This document shows positions 14,601 through 25,315 of a stretch of DNA of 64,000 nucleotides, piece by piece. This DNA comes from Coturnix japonica (Eukaryota; Chordata; Aves; Galliformes; Phasianidae). Position numbers and translations under genes: made by a program. Positions within the stretch are counted from its first letter, which is position 1; each line of letters starts with the position of its first letter. The stretch spans positions 38,491,977 through 38,555,976 of the forward strand of contig NC_029519.1 of assembly GCF_001577835.2 (NCBI RefSeq), given 5' to 3'. The notes under the pieces are model-generated. The model was not told the DNA's origin, made no database searches, and saw only the letters and a list, made by a program, of their open reading frames with translations.

Positions 14601-17600
14601 TCGCAGCTTCTCTGCATCAAGTTTATATCTCTTCACGTCTTCCATGAGATGAGAGCAGTTTAACCAAGCTGCTGTTTTATTTATGAAGATCTGAGATAGT
14701 GAATGTGATTTGATAGGAGATTGAACAAATTAAAATACTTGGAAGCTGTGCGCTTCAATGCCATTAGTTTGGAACAGAGCCTCCCAGCTCTAGTTTTATT
14801 GGTGTCATTTAACTCATGCAGGAGCCCACAAATTAGTCTGGGCAGGTAGTAGCTCCATCTCCAACACATAACAGCATTATTTACGTGTCATATGCAAGTT
14901 TGTCTCATATCTGTCTGGCAGATGGCTGTTGCTGGTCTGAAAAGAAGTGGGAATTTTCTGATCTCCCTCACACTTGTTTTCCCGTGAGATGAACTGAAAG
15001 TGCACAACCTATTTTTTTCCAGATCAGAGGCTTTGAAACAGCTTACTGCATTGACAGCATGGGGCACACCAACGGCGGCTTTGTAGAACTTGGACCATGC
15101 CACAGAATGGGAGGAAACCAGGTAAGTGGCTCTGAGGCAAGTCTGGAAGAGAAATACTTGCGCTAATGGATAATAGGCCATGTTTCTCTTAAGCCTGTGC
15201 ATAAAGTCACTTCCGTGCCACCTACAAAAATGGGAGTTAAAGATTTCTTATAAGCATGCTGGCATTGCTGAAGTACTGGAATCTGCAAGTATCATTACAA
15301 ACAAAATGCTGTACAAAACGTGGAAGCAAGAACCATACTTCAAAGCATCCATATCACTGCATTAGAACAGGTGCAACTCTTAGCATCACTGCTGATTCGT
15401 CTGTTACCCACATTTAATTATTAACAGCTCTCCTTACACCAGCTCACTGGTTTCACAGTGTTGTTTTGCATTAATGGAAGTATAAAATATTTCTATGCAG
15501 CAACTCACCTTCCACCACAAGGGACAAACAAGATAAATTTCACTGCTTCATTTACAAAGTGACAGAATATATTTACTAATAGATGATTAGAACCCGTGCT
15601 ACTATTGTGTTTGACCTGTATCTTCACAAACCTACACATACTGCCAGGCAAACGTGCTGTTCTGTATCTGCATCTCCTTTTTCAGCTGGGTAACTTGCAG
15701 TGCTCGCAGCCTTTGTTTATGCTGTTTTGGACTTGAACCAAGTGGTTTTTCTCACTGCAGTCTGAAATCACATGCAGGACAGTGCTTTAAAAATCCTGTT
15801 TAATTCTTAGTAGGCCTTGGAAACATCTCTTTTATTTTGATATTTAATGCAGAAGTTCCCTAAAATACCTTTTCTGTAGGTGGTATTCCCAAAGCATGTA
15901 GTAATTATTTCATGAGAAGCAGCTAAGATAATGTTTTTAAATACGTTTTGTATGTGTTAGTTTGATTTCCTCCATGTGTAAAATGCTGAAGTTTTACTGT
16001 CTTCCAATGAAATTACTGCCCAAGCCCAAGGACTTGCAACCAAGCCTTTACAAAGGCAGGGGGTTTCTTAGCCATCAAATCACAAAAAGACTCCCAGCTG
16101 AACATTTCCACAAAGCTTTTCACCTTCTAAATCCTAAAGCAAAGTTGTCTGTAAAACTGACTATTTTGCTAGCAAAAATATATTACATTATGTTAAATAG
16201 AGAGCTCTCCTTTAAAATAACAGTGGAGAATATTTAGCATGATGGAATTCAATTGGCATTGTATTGTTTCTAATACATTACTCTAAGTCATCTGTTAAGA
16301 AGATGCCATCTTATTTTTCTGTAGCTTTTCAGAATCAATGAAGCTAATCAGCTCATGCAGTATGATCAGTGCTTAACTAAAGGACCAGATGGATCCAAAA
16401 TCATGATTACACACTGTAATCTGAATGAATACAAGGACTGGCAATACTTCAAGGTATGTAACAGACATATAGGGGAAAAGCAATTGTCATCTCATGTTGT
16501 TTTATTACACATTTTCTATTATTACTCTGCATATATCAGAAGATAGAGATCTATTACAAGATTAACTGAAACAAGCAGAGGAAGTGTTACTTGCACGTTC
16601 CCAGAAATCCATGCTTGCTAGAAAAACTTCCTGTAGGGAAAGGTGTGTTTTGCAGGCTCTCCTATTTGCTGACTTCTGAAGCAAAAAACGTAAAAGCAAA
16701 TCTCCTGGTGCCGCGTGTGCTACCACAGGTATCAAACGAGTTAGCAGTCCTCTCAGAGAAAGCAAAGTGACCGTGTTTCTAAAAGCTTTTCATGCCACCA
16801 CCCTCTCTGCTCACATGTTTCTTTCAAGGAAGTTTCTTTACTAGGTGTTGTGAGAAGTTGACTTAGAAGCTGAGGTGCATTTAGCAGCTAGTGACAATAT
16901 ATCTGATATGGGGATGTCTGTTGAAAGAAGTCTGCGTAAGAATAGGTGAATGTAGTGTTATTACTCTTTGTCTTTCTGTGCTCCTTGCCTTTTTCAGTAT
17001 TTCTTTCTCCTGCTCATTAGCCATTCTCTAAAAACACGCTCTGTTGTGAATTATGGGTGTGGTGCCATTATAATGCTATTGCAAAATCTATGAATTCTTA
17101 ATAAGGACTCAGAATGTTGGCTGATACACATGTGAGGGCTGTTACGGGCTACTTAGTAAGCACATCTGTAAGTCCTCTATTAATTTGAATTCAGACACTG
17201 TAAGATTACATTTCTGTTAAAAAACGAGACTGAATTGTCTATGGGTGATGTTATCACTGGATATGGCCAATGACTCTGTAACTTAGTTCAGTGTCTGAGA
17301 CTATCTTCTGTGTTGATTTTTTTTTTTTTTACTTCATTCCACCTAGCACGCTGCATACTTACTAGTTCATTAGCTGGTTATCCATACTGAGCCTGTCTGG
17401 AAGCCACTGCTGAATGCTCTGAATTATTTTTGTTAGCCTCAAAGCTGCCCCACCTTTCTGTTATTTCCATAGAGCTCTGAAATCTCAGGCAACATAATGC
17501 TGTTCCTACTGTCTCGTGCCATTTAGATGAGCAAAGTTTTTCCAATCTGAAATGTAAAAATCAGTTAGGAGTGTTTCCGTGCCTGCTGACTTTGGCTTTA

Positions 17601-19217
17601 GTATCAGAATAATATATAGCACTTGTTACCTCTCCAGCCATTCTAGTGCATCCCAGCATGTTGCTTGGCTCTCCTCTAAGCGTTTCATTTATGCGAGATG
17701 ATCCATTTCCTCCCCAGTGGTACCAATTGTGTAATTGGTTGCTTATTGCCACAAGTTATAAGGCAGCCTGGTGGGCACAGTCTGGGCTGCAGAACAAAAC
17801 ACTGACTGGCTTCCAGAAAAAAATTACAGGGAGGAGATGAGAGCAAAAGGACCACCAAGGGTGTGTAACCAAGCAGATCGTAGGACGTTGGCACTCTCTG
17901 CTGAGCAGTGCAAAGGGTATGACCGTTTCTCCTAATGAGGGTGTAAGGAATGAAATGCTTATGAACTGCTGAAAAATGTTGTGGCCTGCTGTTCTCCTGC
18001 TAGGAGAAGTTATCTGCTCAGTCAGTTGGTTCTGTAATACTACTTCATGTGCCAGTTTGGTGAGCATAACATCTGTGCTTCTGCATTCAGCAGCAGGCCT
18101 TTTGGTGACCCAGAACGCAGCTGGCAGAGGTCAACTCATGCCTTCTGCTCTGACTTCCATTTACCTCTCCAAGCAGCAGAGCCGCATGTCCATCCCCACT
18201 ATTTGCCCATCAAGCTGCCCCAGCATGTGGATGTGCATGTGTATGTACAAGTGATGGGGCAATGGGAGAATCACCCAGTGCTCCCTCATGTGCCGGGGTT
18301 AGCACAGGGCAGGGCTGTGCAGCCCCACTACAGCAGGTTTGCTGCTACTCCCTTGCTTAGCACGCTGCGTACAGCTGGGCAGTGGGGCAGCCAGGAGCCA
18401 GAGGCTGCTTGGCAAATAGTGAGATTCGGGCACTGCGGGAAGGGGGAATAAAAGAAACCAAACATGCGAGTCTCAGCCTGACTGCACTCGACACAATAGG
18501 TCTGCAGTTTCTGAAGCCGTCTCCTGTTGCTCTGGAGGCCAGCCTTGCTCTCATCTCCTCTTTTCTTCCTTCAACCAGTCAAACAGGGAGCAAAGTTATT
18601 GCTTTTTCCCCAGAGGAATTAGTGTTGCTATATGTGAGGGCTAACCAAAGGAGGATCTGCCCGGCAAGGTCAGCTCTCGTAAAGCTGTCCTCGAAAGTTA
18701 ATCTTTTGTTTGGGTTATGGGACAGATGAAAATGCTGGAAGTGTTTTAGGCACAGTTTTGCTTATTTTCTTAGCAGTTCGTTTCCAATGAGAAACGCAAG
18801 GCGTTTCAAGTTGACCTACGCGCATCAAACATTTCATAATACAAAGGATGTTAAAATCTACGTTTAATGAGTAAATGGAGCAAGTATGGAACTGATCTTT
18901 TCCAGGGATCCTGAAACCTGATTTTGTAACTGCAAACAGCTATATTACAGTTGTGAAGAAAACTTTATCTGTTTTTTGGTTGGTGGTTGTTTGGGGTTTG
19001 TTTTTTTTTTGTTTCGTTATTTTGTTTTTTAATCTCCCTGGTGTTTTTTGTTGTGTTGTGTTGTTTGTTTGTTTTCCAGAACCTGCATAGATTTACACAC
19101 ATTCCTTCAGGGAAGTGCTTGGATCGGTCAGAAGTCCTACACCAAGTTTTCATTTCAGAGTGTGATTCCAGTAAAGCAACGCAGAAATGGGAAATGAACA
19201 ACATTCTTAGTGTGTAG
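5520..19217 (+). CDS. GALNT7: GALNT7, polypeptide N-acetylgalactosaminyltransferase 7 (3' part)
   Basis: Type II Golgi membrane enzyme that transfers GalNAc from UDP-GalNAc to Ser/Thr, preferring peptides that already carry GalNAc (mucin-type O-glycosylation). Coding exons are 5520-5650, 5819-5898, 7586-7768 or 7932-8114, 9916-10033, 11691-11813, 13453-13671, 15023-15121, 16325-16453 and 19080-19217. All have AG/GT borders and compatible phases and give about 405 residues (human protein 657). Visible landmarks, in order: the DXH metal site (LDAHCE), the WDW segment, the Gal/GalNAc-T motif ([20 protein letters not shown]...WGGENFE), the third metal-ligand His (SRVGHIYR), the loop [16 protein letters not shown], and a C-terminal ricin-type lectin domain ending with the QKW motif. 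Membrane anchor, stem and early catalytic exons lie upstream of the window. Reading frame is intact. Assignment rests on near-identity to human GALNT7 as I remember it. Confidence 0.96.
5819..5898 (+). CDS. GALNT7: GALNT7 exon with DXH metal site
   Basis: 80 bp, acceptor TTTGAAG, donor GTAATG. Reads [20 protein letters not shown]...ISKD plus two bases of an Arg codon. Asp-Ala-His is the DXH motif that binds Mn2+ and UDP in the GalNAc-T family. Confidence 0.95.
7586..7768 (+). CDS. GALNT7: GALNT7 alternative exon A (mutually exclusive with B)
   Basis: 183 bp, acceptor ACATTTCAG, donor GTAAAG. Enters with one base completing the Arg codon and leaves with two bases of the next Arg codon, exactly as exon B does. 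Reads [20 protein letters not shown], then [20 protein letters not shown] and a lysine-rich end. Open throughout, with conserved WDW and GGDEDG. It shares 47 of 60 whole-codon residues with exon B 164 bases downstream, so either exon gives an intact catalytic domain. Including both would keep frame but duplicate the segment. Confidence 0.93.
7769..7931 (+). other. GALNT7: 163-nt intron between GALNT7 alternative exons
   Basis: Only 163 nt separate the two homologous exons. It has a pyrimidine-rich run (about 7818-7850) and a CpG-containing stretch before the exon B acceptor. So short an intervening intron is one known setting for mutually exclusive splicing, because branch point and donor are crowded. 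That mechanism is inference here. Confidence 0.6.
7932..8114 (+). CDS. GALNT7: GALNT7 alternative exon B (mutually exclusive with A)
   Basis: 183 bp, acceptor CACCTGCAG, donor GTAAAC, same entry and exit phase as exon A. Reads [20 protein letters not shown], then [20 protein letters not shown] and [10 protein letters not shown]. Differences from A cluster at the Y/V, D/T, Y/F, S/N, E/V and Q/G positions after PLID and in the charged C-terminal end. The core WDW block is kept. Both exons look under coding constraint. Confidence 0.93.
9257..9309 (+). other. Hairpin-forming inverted repeat in GALNT7 intron
   Basis: Perfect 13-bp arms, TTTAAACTGTTCC at 9258-9270 and GGAACAGTTTAAA at 9295-9307. 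They can extend inward past a C-C mismatch by four more pairs (AGAA with TTCT), leaving a small A/C-rich loop. It lies in the 1.8-kb intron after alternative exon B. No transposon resemblance was recognised. It could be a structured RNA, a small palindromic element or chance. Confidence 0.5.
9916..10033 (+). CDS. GALNT7: GALNT7 exon with Gal/GalNAc-T motif
   Basis: 118 bp, acceptor TTCTTCCAG, donor GTAACA. Reads [20 protein letters not shown], then [19 protein letters not shown]. This is the family's Gal/GalNAc-transferase motif, which shapes the acceptor and UDP-sugar site. Confidence 0.96.
10068..10282 (-). repeat. CR1 LINE 3' fragment, antisense to GALNT7
   Basis: Reverse complement shows the standard CR1 3' end: CCAACATTCC...ATTCTA tail side, the block GTGGTGGAGTCACCGTCCC, and upstream TTAGGAAAAATTTG. 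The copy is moderately diverged. Its tail begins 34 bases after the GALNT7 exon donor at 10034. Confidence 0.88.
11691..11813 (+). CDS. GALNT7: GALNT7 exon with third metal-ligand His
   Basis: 123 bp (41 codons), acceptor ACCTTGTAG, donor GTATTG. Reads [20 protein letters not shown] then [21 protein letters not shown]. The His in SRVGHIYR is the third Mn2+ ligand of the family. Confidence 0.96.
13453..13671 (+). CDS. GALNT7: GALNT7 exon, catalytic loop and linker
   Basis: 219 bp (73 codons), acceptor CTCTTCACAG, donor GTATGT. Starts [20 protein letters not shown] and ends [11 protein letters not shown]. Covers the flexible loop with VWWDEY and ASRPE, and the linker to the lectin domain. Confidence 0.96.
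15023..15121 (+). CDS. GALNT7: GALNT7 exon, start of ricin lectin domain
   Basis: 99 bp, acceptor TTTTTTCCAG, donor GTAAGT. Reads [20 protein letters not shown] then [13 protein letters not shown]. The CIDSMG and GPCH Cys residues match the first lectin repeat. Confidence 0.95.
16325..16453 (+). CDS. GALNT7: GALNT7 exon, lectin domain middle
   Basis: 129 bp, acceptor TTTTCTGTAG, donor GTATGT. Starts [20 protein letters not shown] and ends [10 protein letters not shown]. Carries the CLTKG and HCN motifs of the beta-trefoil. Confidence 0.95.
18966..19079 (+). other. GALNT7: T/G-rich tract before last GALNT7 exon
   Basis: About 110 bases almost devoid of A on the plus strand, with runs of T and TG/TTG units, ending in GTTTTCCAG at the last acceptor. 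It is an unusually long pyrimidine-and-G tract for a 3' splice region. Confidence 0.7.
19080..19217 (+). CDS. GALNT7: GALNT7 last coding exon
   Basis: 138 bp including TAG. Starts [20 protein letters not shown] and ends [14 protein letters not shown] is the final QxW motif of the ricin-type lectin domain. Confidence 0.97.
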   Translation, partial: NLHRFTHIPSGKCLDRSEVLHQVFISECDSSKATQKWEMNNILSV

Positions 19218-21390
19218 ATAAACGGAACCTACCTACTGACACATTCATTTGTACAGGACTGAAAATAGCCTGAAAACTGCTGCAATTATTAACTGTACAG
19301 CTCCGAGCCTCCTGACTTGGATGAAGGACGTAGATGAACTGTGATTATTACAATAACATGATCATCCGCAGTTAATGTTTACAAAACTGCTTTACCTTAA
19401 ACTCTGTAGATGTTTACATCTTTTTGTTTTAAGATGTTGGTAACTTAATGCGCTGTTAGCTGTGTTTCATAGGAACATAGTTAAAGGCGTCGTCGTCTTC
19501 TTTGGGATTACACTCAGGGGTCTGAAGGCAGTTTTTTTTTTACGCAAACTTGAAAAGGTTGGAGTAACCAGATTTTCCTAGAACTTGGTGATTATCAACC
19601 TGTTGTAAATGTTTATTTAATTTTACATCTTACTAAGCACTGCCACAGGTTATTAGCCAGGGTGGCCTTCTCTCACAGTCATGCTGCTTTTTTGGAAGGT
19701 GAATTTCAACATATTTAGTGCCTCTTCCGTTTCTCTCTTTCACAAGAAAAGCATTTGTTGGATATTATACAATGGATGTCAGCTGTCCCACCCCACTACT
19801 GTGTCCCACCCCAAGTACTGTGTTGCTGAAGACGGCTGCTGTCAGCAGCTGGGCTGCTTGTCTGTGGGCCGCTCTGACAGGCCCCTTTGCTGCAGATGCT
19901 CCAAAATCTCACGTTGGGGTCATCAACCCACCTCTGCTCTGTGTGCATGTGGGGGAGCAGCTCGGCCCCTGCTGTGTATGGAGCAAGGAGGAGCTCAGTG
20001 GCGAGGTTAGCACCTATATGGTACGTTGGGTTTGAATGAAGCGCCCTTGGAATTCCAGTCAAGAATTTATACGGGATAACTTGCTTGTTCAAATCATATC
20101 TTACACAAAAATAAGGATAATCTAAAATAAGAAACAGATTATTAAAAAAGATGCACAATGATTTTTAAAAATAACAGTAAGTCCAGTGCTTCATTTATGT
20201 TGTTATTTTAAATAAAACTCACTTGGAGGTAAACTAAAACTTTTAATTAGGAAAACAGTCCAATTCGTTAACACATCCACTTAGTGTCTGAAAGGACATC
20301 TGCCTGCTGTTTTGGAATCTGGACTTAGATTTGAAAAGAGAAGTGGAAATCTTGAAGTGTTTATCCATATTAATTTTTTCCACATTTTGATTTTCATTGG
20401 AAACTTTTCCTGAGGGATTACAAACACAAAATACAACCACTTGGTGCTATCCTGTACAGAACAGAGTGTGAAGAAGTTCCTGAAATTGTTCCGAATAGGA
20501 GTTGATGAGAACTCCCTCAGGAGTGTAAGTACTCGGAATGAACAGAGAGCGGGAGGAGAAATGACTTATCCTCACTTCCTTATTCGAGATCTGTGACTGT
20601 TAAACGTTGACATCAGTGTACTGACTTAGAGTTACGCCTATTATAACATGTCACACTATCAAGTACGACTGAATATCCCCTGAAATCTAGAATAGCATTG
20701 CATGCAGCTTTCATCGGTGTTGACAAGGGTTGTGTATCATATATGGTGAGAGTTTGATCTTTCTAGGGCAGACTGCACTGATATATTGGCTTGGGATCTT
20801 TCCTAGTTTCTTTAAACTTCTCATCTATCCTTTCAAAGGTATGAAGAATAGAAAATAAAGGAGGGAGAAACTGGAAAATGGAAAAAAAGGGTGTGTGTCG
20901 GTACTTGTCCCTTGCGTGTATGAAAACTGACTCCATTTTTGTGTGCTGGGTAGATTAATTTAATCATATTACTATGCATAAGAGAAAGAGTGGTGGCACA
21001 TAAATTGTGCTTTTTAAATGGGTGTTTTGTGCAATTCATTACAAGCTGATGCTGTGTGCAAATATGCATCTGTGTGTGAGACCGAATCCTTACGAACCAT
21101 GAGATCATAAGAAGCTGTTGCTGTAATGACTTTTTCATACTATAGCTTGCTTGGAAAAGGATAATAATAATAATAATTCCCATATTCTTGCTTTGTAAGT
21201 CGATGATAATCTCACTATGCATTTCTACATATTTTATAAATTTGATTTATGCAGATTTTGATACACTGTATGTTTCTGTAGAAATTGTATAAATCTTTCA
21301 GAAATTTATTAGGGAGAAATCTGGGAAACATGTATATCTTATGGGTTGCTTGTTTTTTAGGTGAAGTAAATAAAATATTTGAATTTTTTG
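19218..21390 (+). other. GALNT7: GALNT7 3' UTR (end inferred)
   Basis: Non-coding sequence after the stop. AATAAA occurs at 20211-20216, 20854-20859 and 21369-21374. The last is followed by a T-rich stretch, so the longest 3' end is placed near 21.39 kb. An (ATA)n run lies at 21161-21177. Transcript data would be needed to choose the site in use. Confidence 0.55.
21369..21374 (+). terminator. GALNT7: Candidate GALNT7 distal polyadenylation signal
   Basis: AATAAA followed by a T-rich downstream region (TTTTTTGGGTTT and a T7 run). Earlier AATAAA copies at 20211 and 20854 are alternatives. Confidence 0.45.
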
Positions 21391-21399
21391 GGTTTACTA

Positions 21400-24300
21400 T
21401 ATTTTTTTACAGAGTAAAAATGGATTATGGTCTATTATAGGAACCCCGTATCTCTAAGTCTTGAGAACTAATATGTTACAAACTTATGAATATTAAAAGT
21501 GCTTTATGTTACTTTTCACCCAGGTACCTTTTGTCATACCTGTGGGGGATGAGTTTTTTGTCCAGCGGTGTCAGAAGTGATGTTCTCATCATGAGTTGCC
21601 ATGTGGACGCACTTGGATTCTTGTACTACGTGCACTGATCTAATTAGGTAGATCTAATGTGCTCACATTAACAAATGAACGTGAGAATGATTTCTAAAGC
21701 AGACCAAAAGGTCCTGGTAAAAGAGAAAAGAAGAAAAGAAAAAGCAATCTGTACAACCTGTGAGCTTTTTGCAGTGTTGCATTGCTCTGAACAGTCGTGT
21801 GGATGAAGACTGCTCAGCAAGGTAACGGCAAAGCTCATGGTCTGATGGACCTTAACTGATGAAAAATGCATATTCCTTCCATTGAGCAGGTGCGCTGCGA
21901 GGAAAGGATCAAGGGCTGGATAAAGGATTGAGAGATTATTTAAACAGCAAGACACAAAGGTATGCGTGCATGTTAGATCCCTTCCGATTCTTGTTAAGAA
22001 GGTGTTTCACTGAAAAGAAATGTGATTGCTTGAGGGAGAAGCGTGTCGTGTGTGAGCTGGAGGGCAGGCAAAGCAGGATGAAGGGCTGTGGGTACCACCG
22101 GTCCTATGCATGCGATTACTCCAACTCTAGTGGGGTTCCAACTCCAATGACCAGATGTGGAATTTGTGCCCTTTCTTGTGCTGCACAAGCAGTAGCACGA
22201 GGAGAAAGTTGAAAGGAGTGAAGGGAGGGAGAAGCAGCGGAGCACTACCTGTATTAAAAAACCCCTAATGTCAGCACCCAAGATGCACGGCATGGCAACA
22301 GCAGCCTTCACTGAGGGGTTTCTTTTGCCTGTTATGGTATCTCATCATCTTTCATGCGATGTTTGGAGTCCTCGTTTCTGAAATAATCAGGACCCCTTTT
22401 CACTACTGCACAAAAGCAGAGATTTGGGATAGGAACTGAACTGGACTTTGAACGAGAAACTGTGTTTCCTTTTCATTATTTCAGAATTTGTATGGCCACG
22501 TTTTGAATCTAGGCAGACACTGGTCATCCATCACATCTGCTTACACGAAACAATTTCCAGTTTCCTTAAGAGACGCACTGGCATTGCAGTTTGTTCCCCT
22601 GCTGAGACAAATCAGTGAGATACAGAAGAATGATGGTCTTGCTAATGGTCTTGATTCCCAAAGGAGGAGTTAGTGCTAGGTCAGCGCTGGGTTCAGCCAG
22701 CCAGCAGCTGGCTTCAAGATGGCAGTACTGACAAGAATGTCATCACAACACATTTTTCAAAAGACCTTTTGGAAGGATGAGGTCTTTTCTATTGGAAGCT
22801 ACTTGACCGTGCAGTTACAGCTTGTCCATTCAAATGTCATTCCTTCAGCTCTGCTGATGAGCCCACTTAGGGGTGCGACTTTAGCAATAGAAGTTTGGAT
22901 TAAGACGTTTTGAGAACAGCCATAGAACTTGTAGATGAAGCATGAGATTTCCTGGCCAAAGATTTTTCTGATGGCAGATGCTGTATTCAGTCCTGGAACA
23001 ACATGAGCCTCTCTAGTAATGCAGCCAAAGTTAGTTGTCGTAGGATGTCTGGCTGGAGCAGCCTACAGGTTCACTCACTTATTGCTGGCCTGTGGCAGCT
23101 CTTGATTGCACTGATTAAGAGAAAACTGTGTAGACAGAAAAATGGACTTTATTTCTTTTACTGGGTAGGTTTCAGTCTCAGGCACATGCCACAGTTGGAA
23201 GAGCTGTGAATCCCACAAAGGCTGTGTGTGCTGGAGAATGTAGCAATGAGCTCTACATCTGAGCTCTGTTATGGGACTCTAGACACTGGACTCAGAAGGA
23301 ATTGTGGGGATGCAGACCAGGTTATGAAGTAGCTCATATGAGCAGCAATTCCAGAAATGCAGAGAAATCCATTCAGATGGAGTAGCCATACCCGATCACC
23401 CTAGCTTCATTTTTACTGCACGATCCAGAAACTCTCATCTGTGCCATAAGAACTTCTTAGCGTGCCATGTGGATATACTGAAGTGCCCTGTATCTCCAAT
23501 ACCTTCTGAAAATCAGCATCATATCTGTGACCTTCCATTCCTCCAGTACTAAGGAAGCTGTAAGTGAAAAAACCCTACATAAAGTACAGCTAAAGGTTGA
23601 GCCTTTGTTACATTGAGTTTCTTTAGAACTCTCAGATGAACGCCATCTGTCCTGTCATTTCATTTCAAAACCTTTTACAGTTGGATTTGAGACAGATGCT
23701 CCACCGTGCCTCCTCCATTAAAAACTCCATCATGAGAACCTTCTGAAACTCCTCTATGAGGTTCAAGAAAAAAAAAAAAAGGCTTTATTTTCCCCAAATT
23801 GACTCTGAACACTGATTTTCTATCGTAATCATCTTTCGTCCCAGAGGACTGTTTGGTAGCCCTCCTAGTTCTTATGTTTATGGAACTTATTCATCCATGT
23901 ATATCAGCTTTGTCCCGCTCGTATTTTTCCCTGCTGCACATGGCTGCATCTGGTTGTCAAAGTGAGAGTGCCTCTGTTTTATGGGTTTGGAAATAACTTT
24001 GTTAGATAGAATAAAAATCTGGGAAGACCGTGAAACAGCACAACTGGTGCTACTGTTAACTCTGCAGCTAATAAGGTACCAGGAGCAGGTGTTCTTTAAA
24101 AATGCCTTATCTTCTTTGCAGGAATCTGAACTCCTGGTATGTGAGAACATTCCAAAATCGTTCATGCTGTGTCATTTATGAGAAGTCGCTTATATTGGAG
24201 CCAAGGGGGAGAGGGCAGGAAAGTGGGGAATATCAGGGAAGCCTCTGAGCACATCTGTCCCAACAGCCAGCCTTCCTGATATAGACAGCAGGACATTTGC

Positions 24301-24485
24301 TAAGGCTTATTTCTCAGCTAATGAGACAAACCTTCAAAACCTCTGTTTCAATAGGTTATTTTCTCTGGGGGGGCAGGGGAGAGGATGGAAATCCTCTGGT
24401 CAACTTCAGCACTAAAAGCTGTTTAATGATGAGGGTGATACAAGCAAATACATTAGGGGGTAGGGGTGAAACATCAACTGCGACT
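21400..24485. other. Intergenic region GALNT7-HMGB2 (tail to tail)
   Basis: No gene can be supported. It contains an old LINE reverse-transcriptase fragment near 23.5-23.66 kb on the minus strand and a short A-run at 23767-23780. The remaining short open frames, including about 94-105 codons at 21.9-22.3 kb, show no family motif. Confidence 0.7.
23500..23655 (-). repeat. Ancient CR1-like LINE reverse transcriptase fragment
   Basis: On the minus strand the conceptual translation reads DGVHLRVLKKLNVTKAQPLA and, after a frame change, LEEWKVTDMMLIF. These match in order the CR1 reverse-transcriptase stretch of the form DGIHPRVLRELADV...PEDWKKANVTPIF. A frameshift and stops show it is a decayed relic. 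Boundaries are approximate. Confidence 0.45.
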
Positions 24486-24656
24486 AAACTGGAACAGGCT
24501 GCCCAGGGAGGTGGTGGAGTCTCCTTCTCTGGAGATATTCAAGACCCGCCTGGACGCCTACCTGTGTGACGTGGTGTAGGGAGCCTGCTTTGGCAGGAGG
24601 GTTGGACTCCATGATCTCTAGAGGTCCCTTCCAACCCCTACAATTCTGATTCTGTA
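24486..24656 (+). repeat. CR1 LINE 3' fragment
   Basis: Starts in CTGGAACAGGCTGCCCAGGG and continues through GTGGTGGAGTCTCC, the GGGTTGGACTCCATGATCTC-type block and AGGTCCCTTCCAACCCC. Ends with an ATTCTGATTCTG tail. A 5'-truncated copy lying about 120 bases past the HMGB2 transcript end. Confidence 0.93.
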
Positions 24657-24794
24657 AAGGTAGTACGTATGAGAGAGCACGGTGTAAAGACAGAAGACCC
24701 TTTGAATTCCCGAAGCTTAGAGTCCTTCAGTGGGAGCAAGCTCCCCCCCTTCCTTCTCAAGCACAACAAATACAACAACAATCATGTACAACAT

Positions 24795-24800
24795 TTTATT
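24795..24800 (-). terminator. HMGB2: HMGB2 polyadenylation signal
   Basis: AATAAA on the minus strand, about 360 bases after the stop codon. The intervening minus-strand sequence is AT-rich 3' UTR. A second upstream match lies near 24868-24875. Confidence 0.65.
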
Positions 24801-25162
24801 ACAAAATTGTTTAAAAAAGTAATACAATGAATATGCTACAAAATATAAGTTCAGCTATTAAGCTACACCTCCTTTATTTTACTTAGCTAAAAAAAAGAAA
24901 CACCTGGCTATCATTCACTGAATCTCAACAAAACCATTAAATATGCAGAAACATTCCACAACTTTCTCTTTTAAAACTGAACTGTAGCAGCGCTCAGCTA
25001 CTACTTACTTTAGAAATAGAGGTCTCCCTACAAAGAACCACGTTACCTATACACAATCTGTACAGATTTTTATACTGAAGCTAACAATGAGCTGCACTTG
25101 AGTTCACATTCTTAGCAAAATATTGGGTTTTGGAGCATAAATCTTTACAGCAGGGCGTTCAT

Positions 25163-25193
25163 TTACTCCTCGTCCTCTTCTTCCTCCTCCTCT

Positions 25194-25225
<32 letters not shown>

Positions 25226-25315
25226 TGGTTCTGCTTTCTTCTTAGATCCTGCAGGCCTACCCGGGCCCTTTTTTCCTGCATCACTCTTGCTCTTGGCACG
25301 GTACGCTGCAATATC
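25163..25315 (-). CDS. HMGB2: HMGB2 last coding exon (acidic tail)
   Basis: 153 bp on the minus strand with TAA. Starts [20 protein letters not shown] and ends in 20 acidic residues. The acceptor on the minus strand is TTCTTACAG. Confidence 0.96.
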
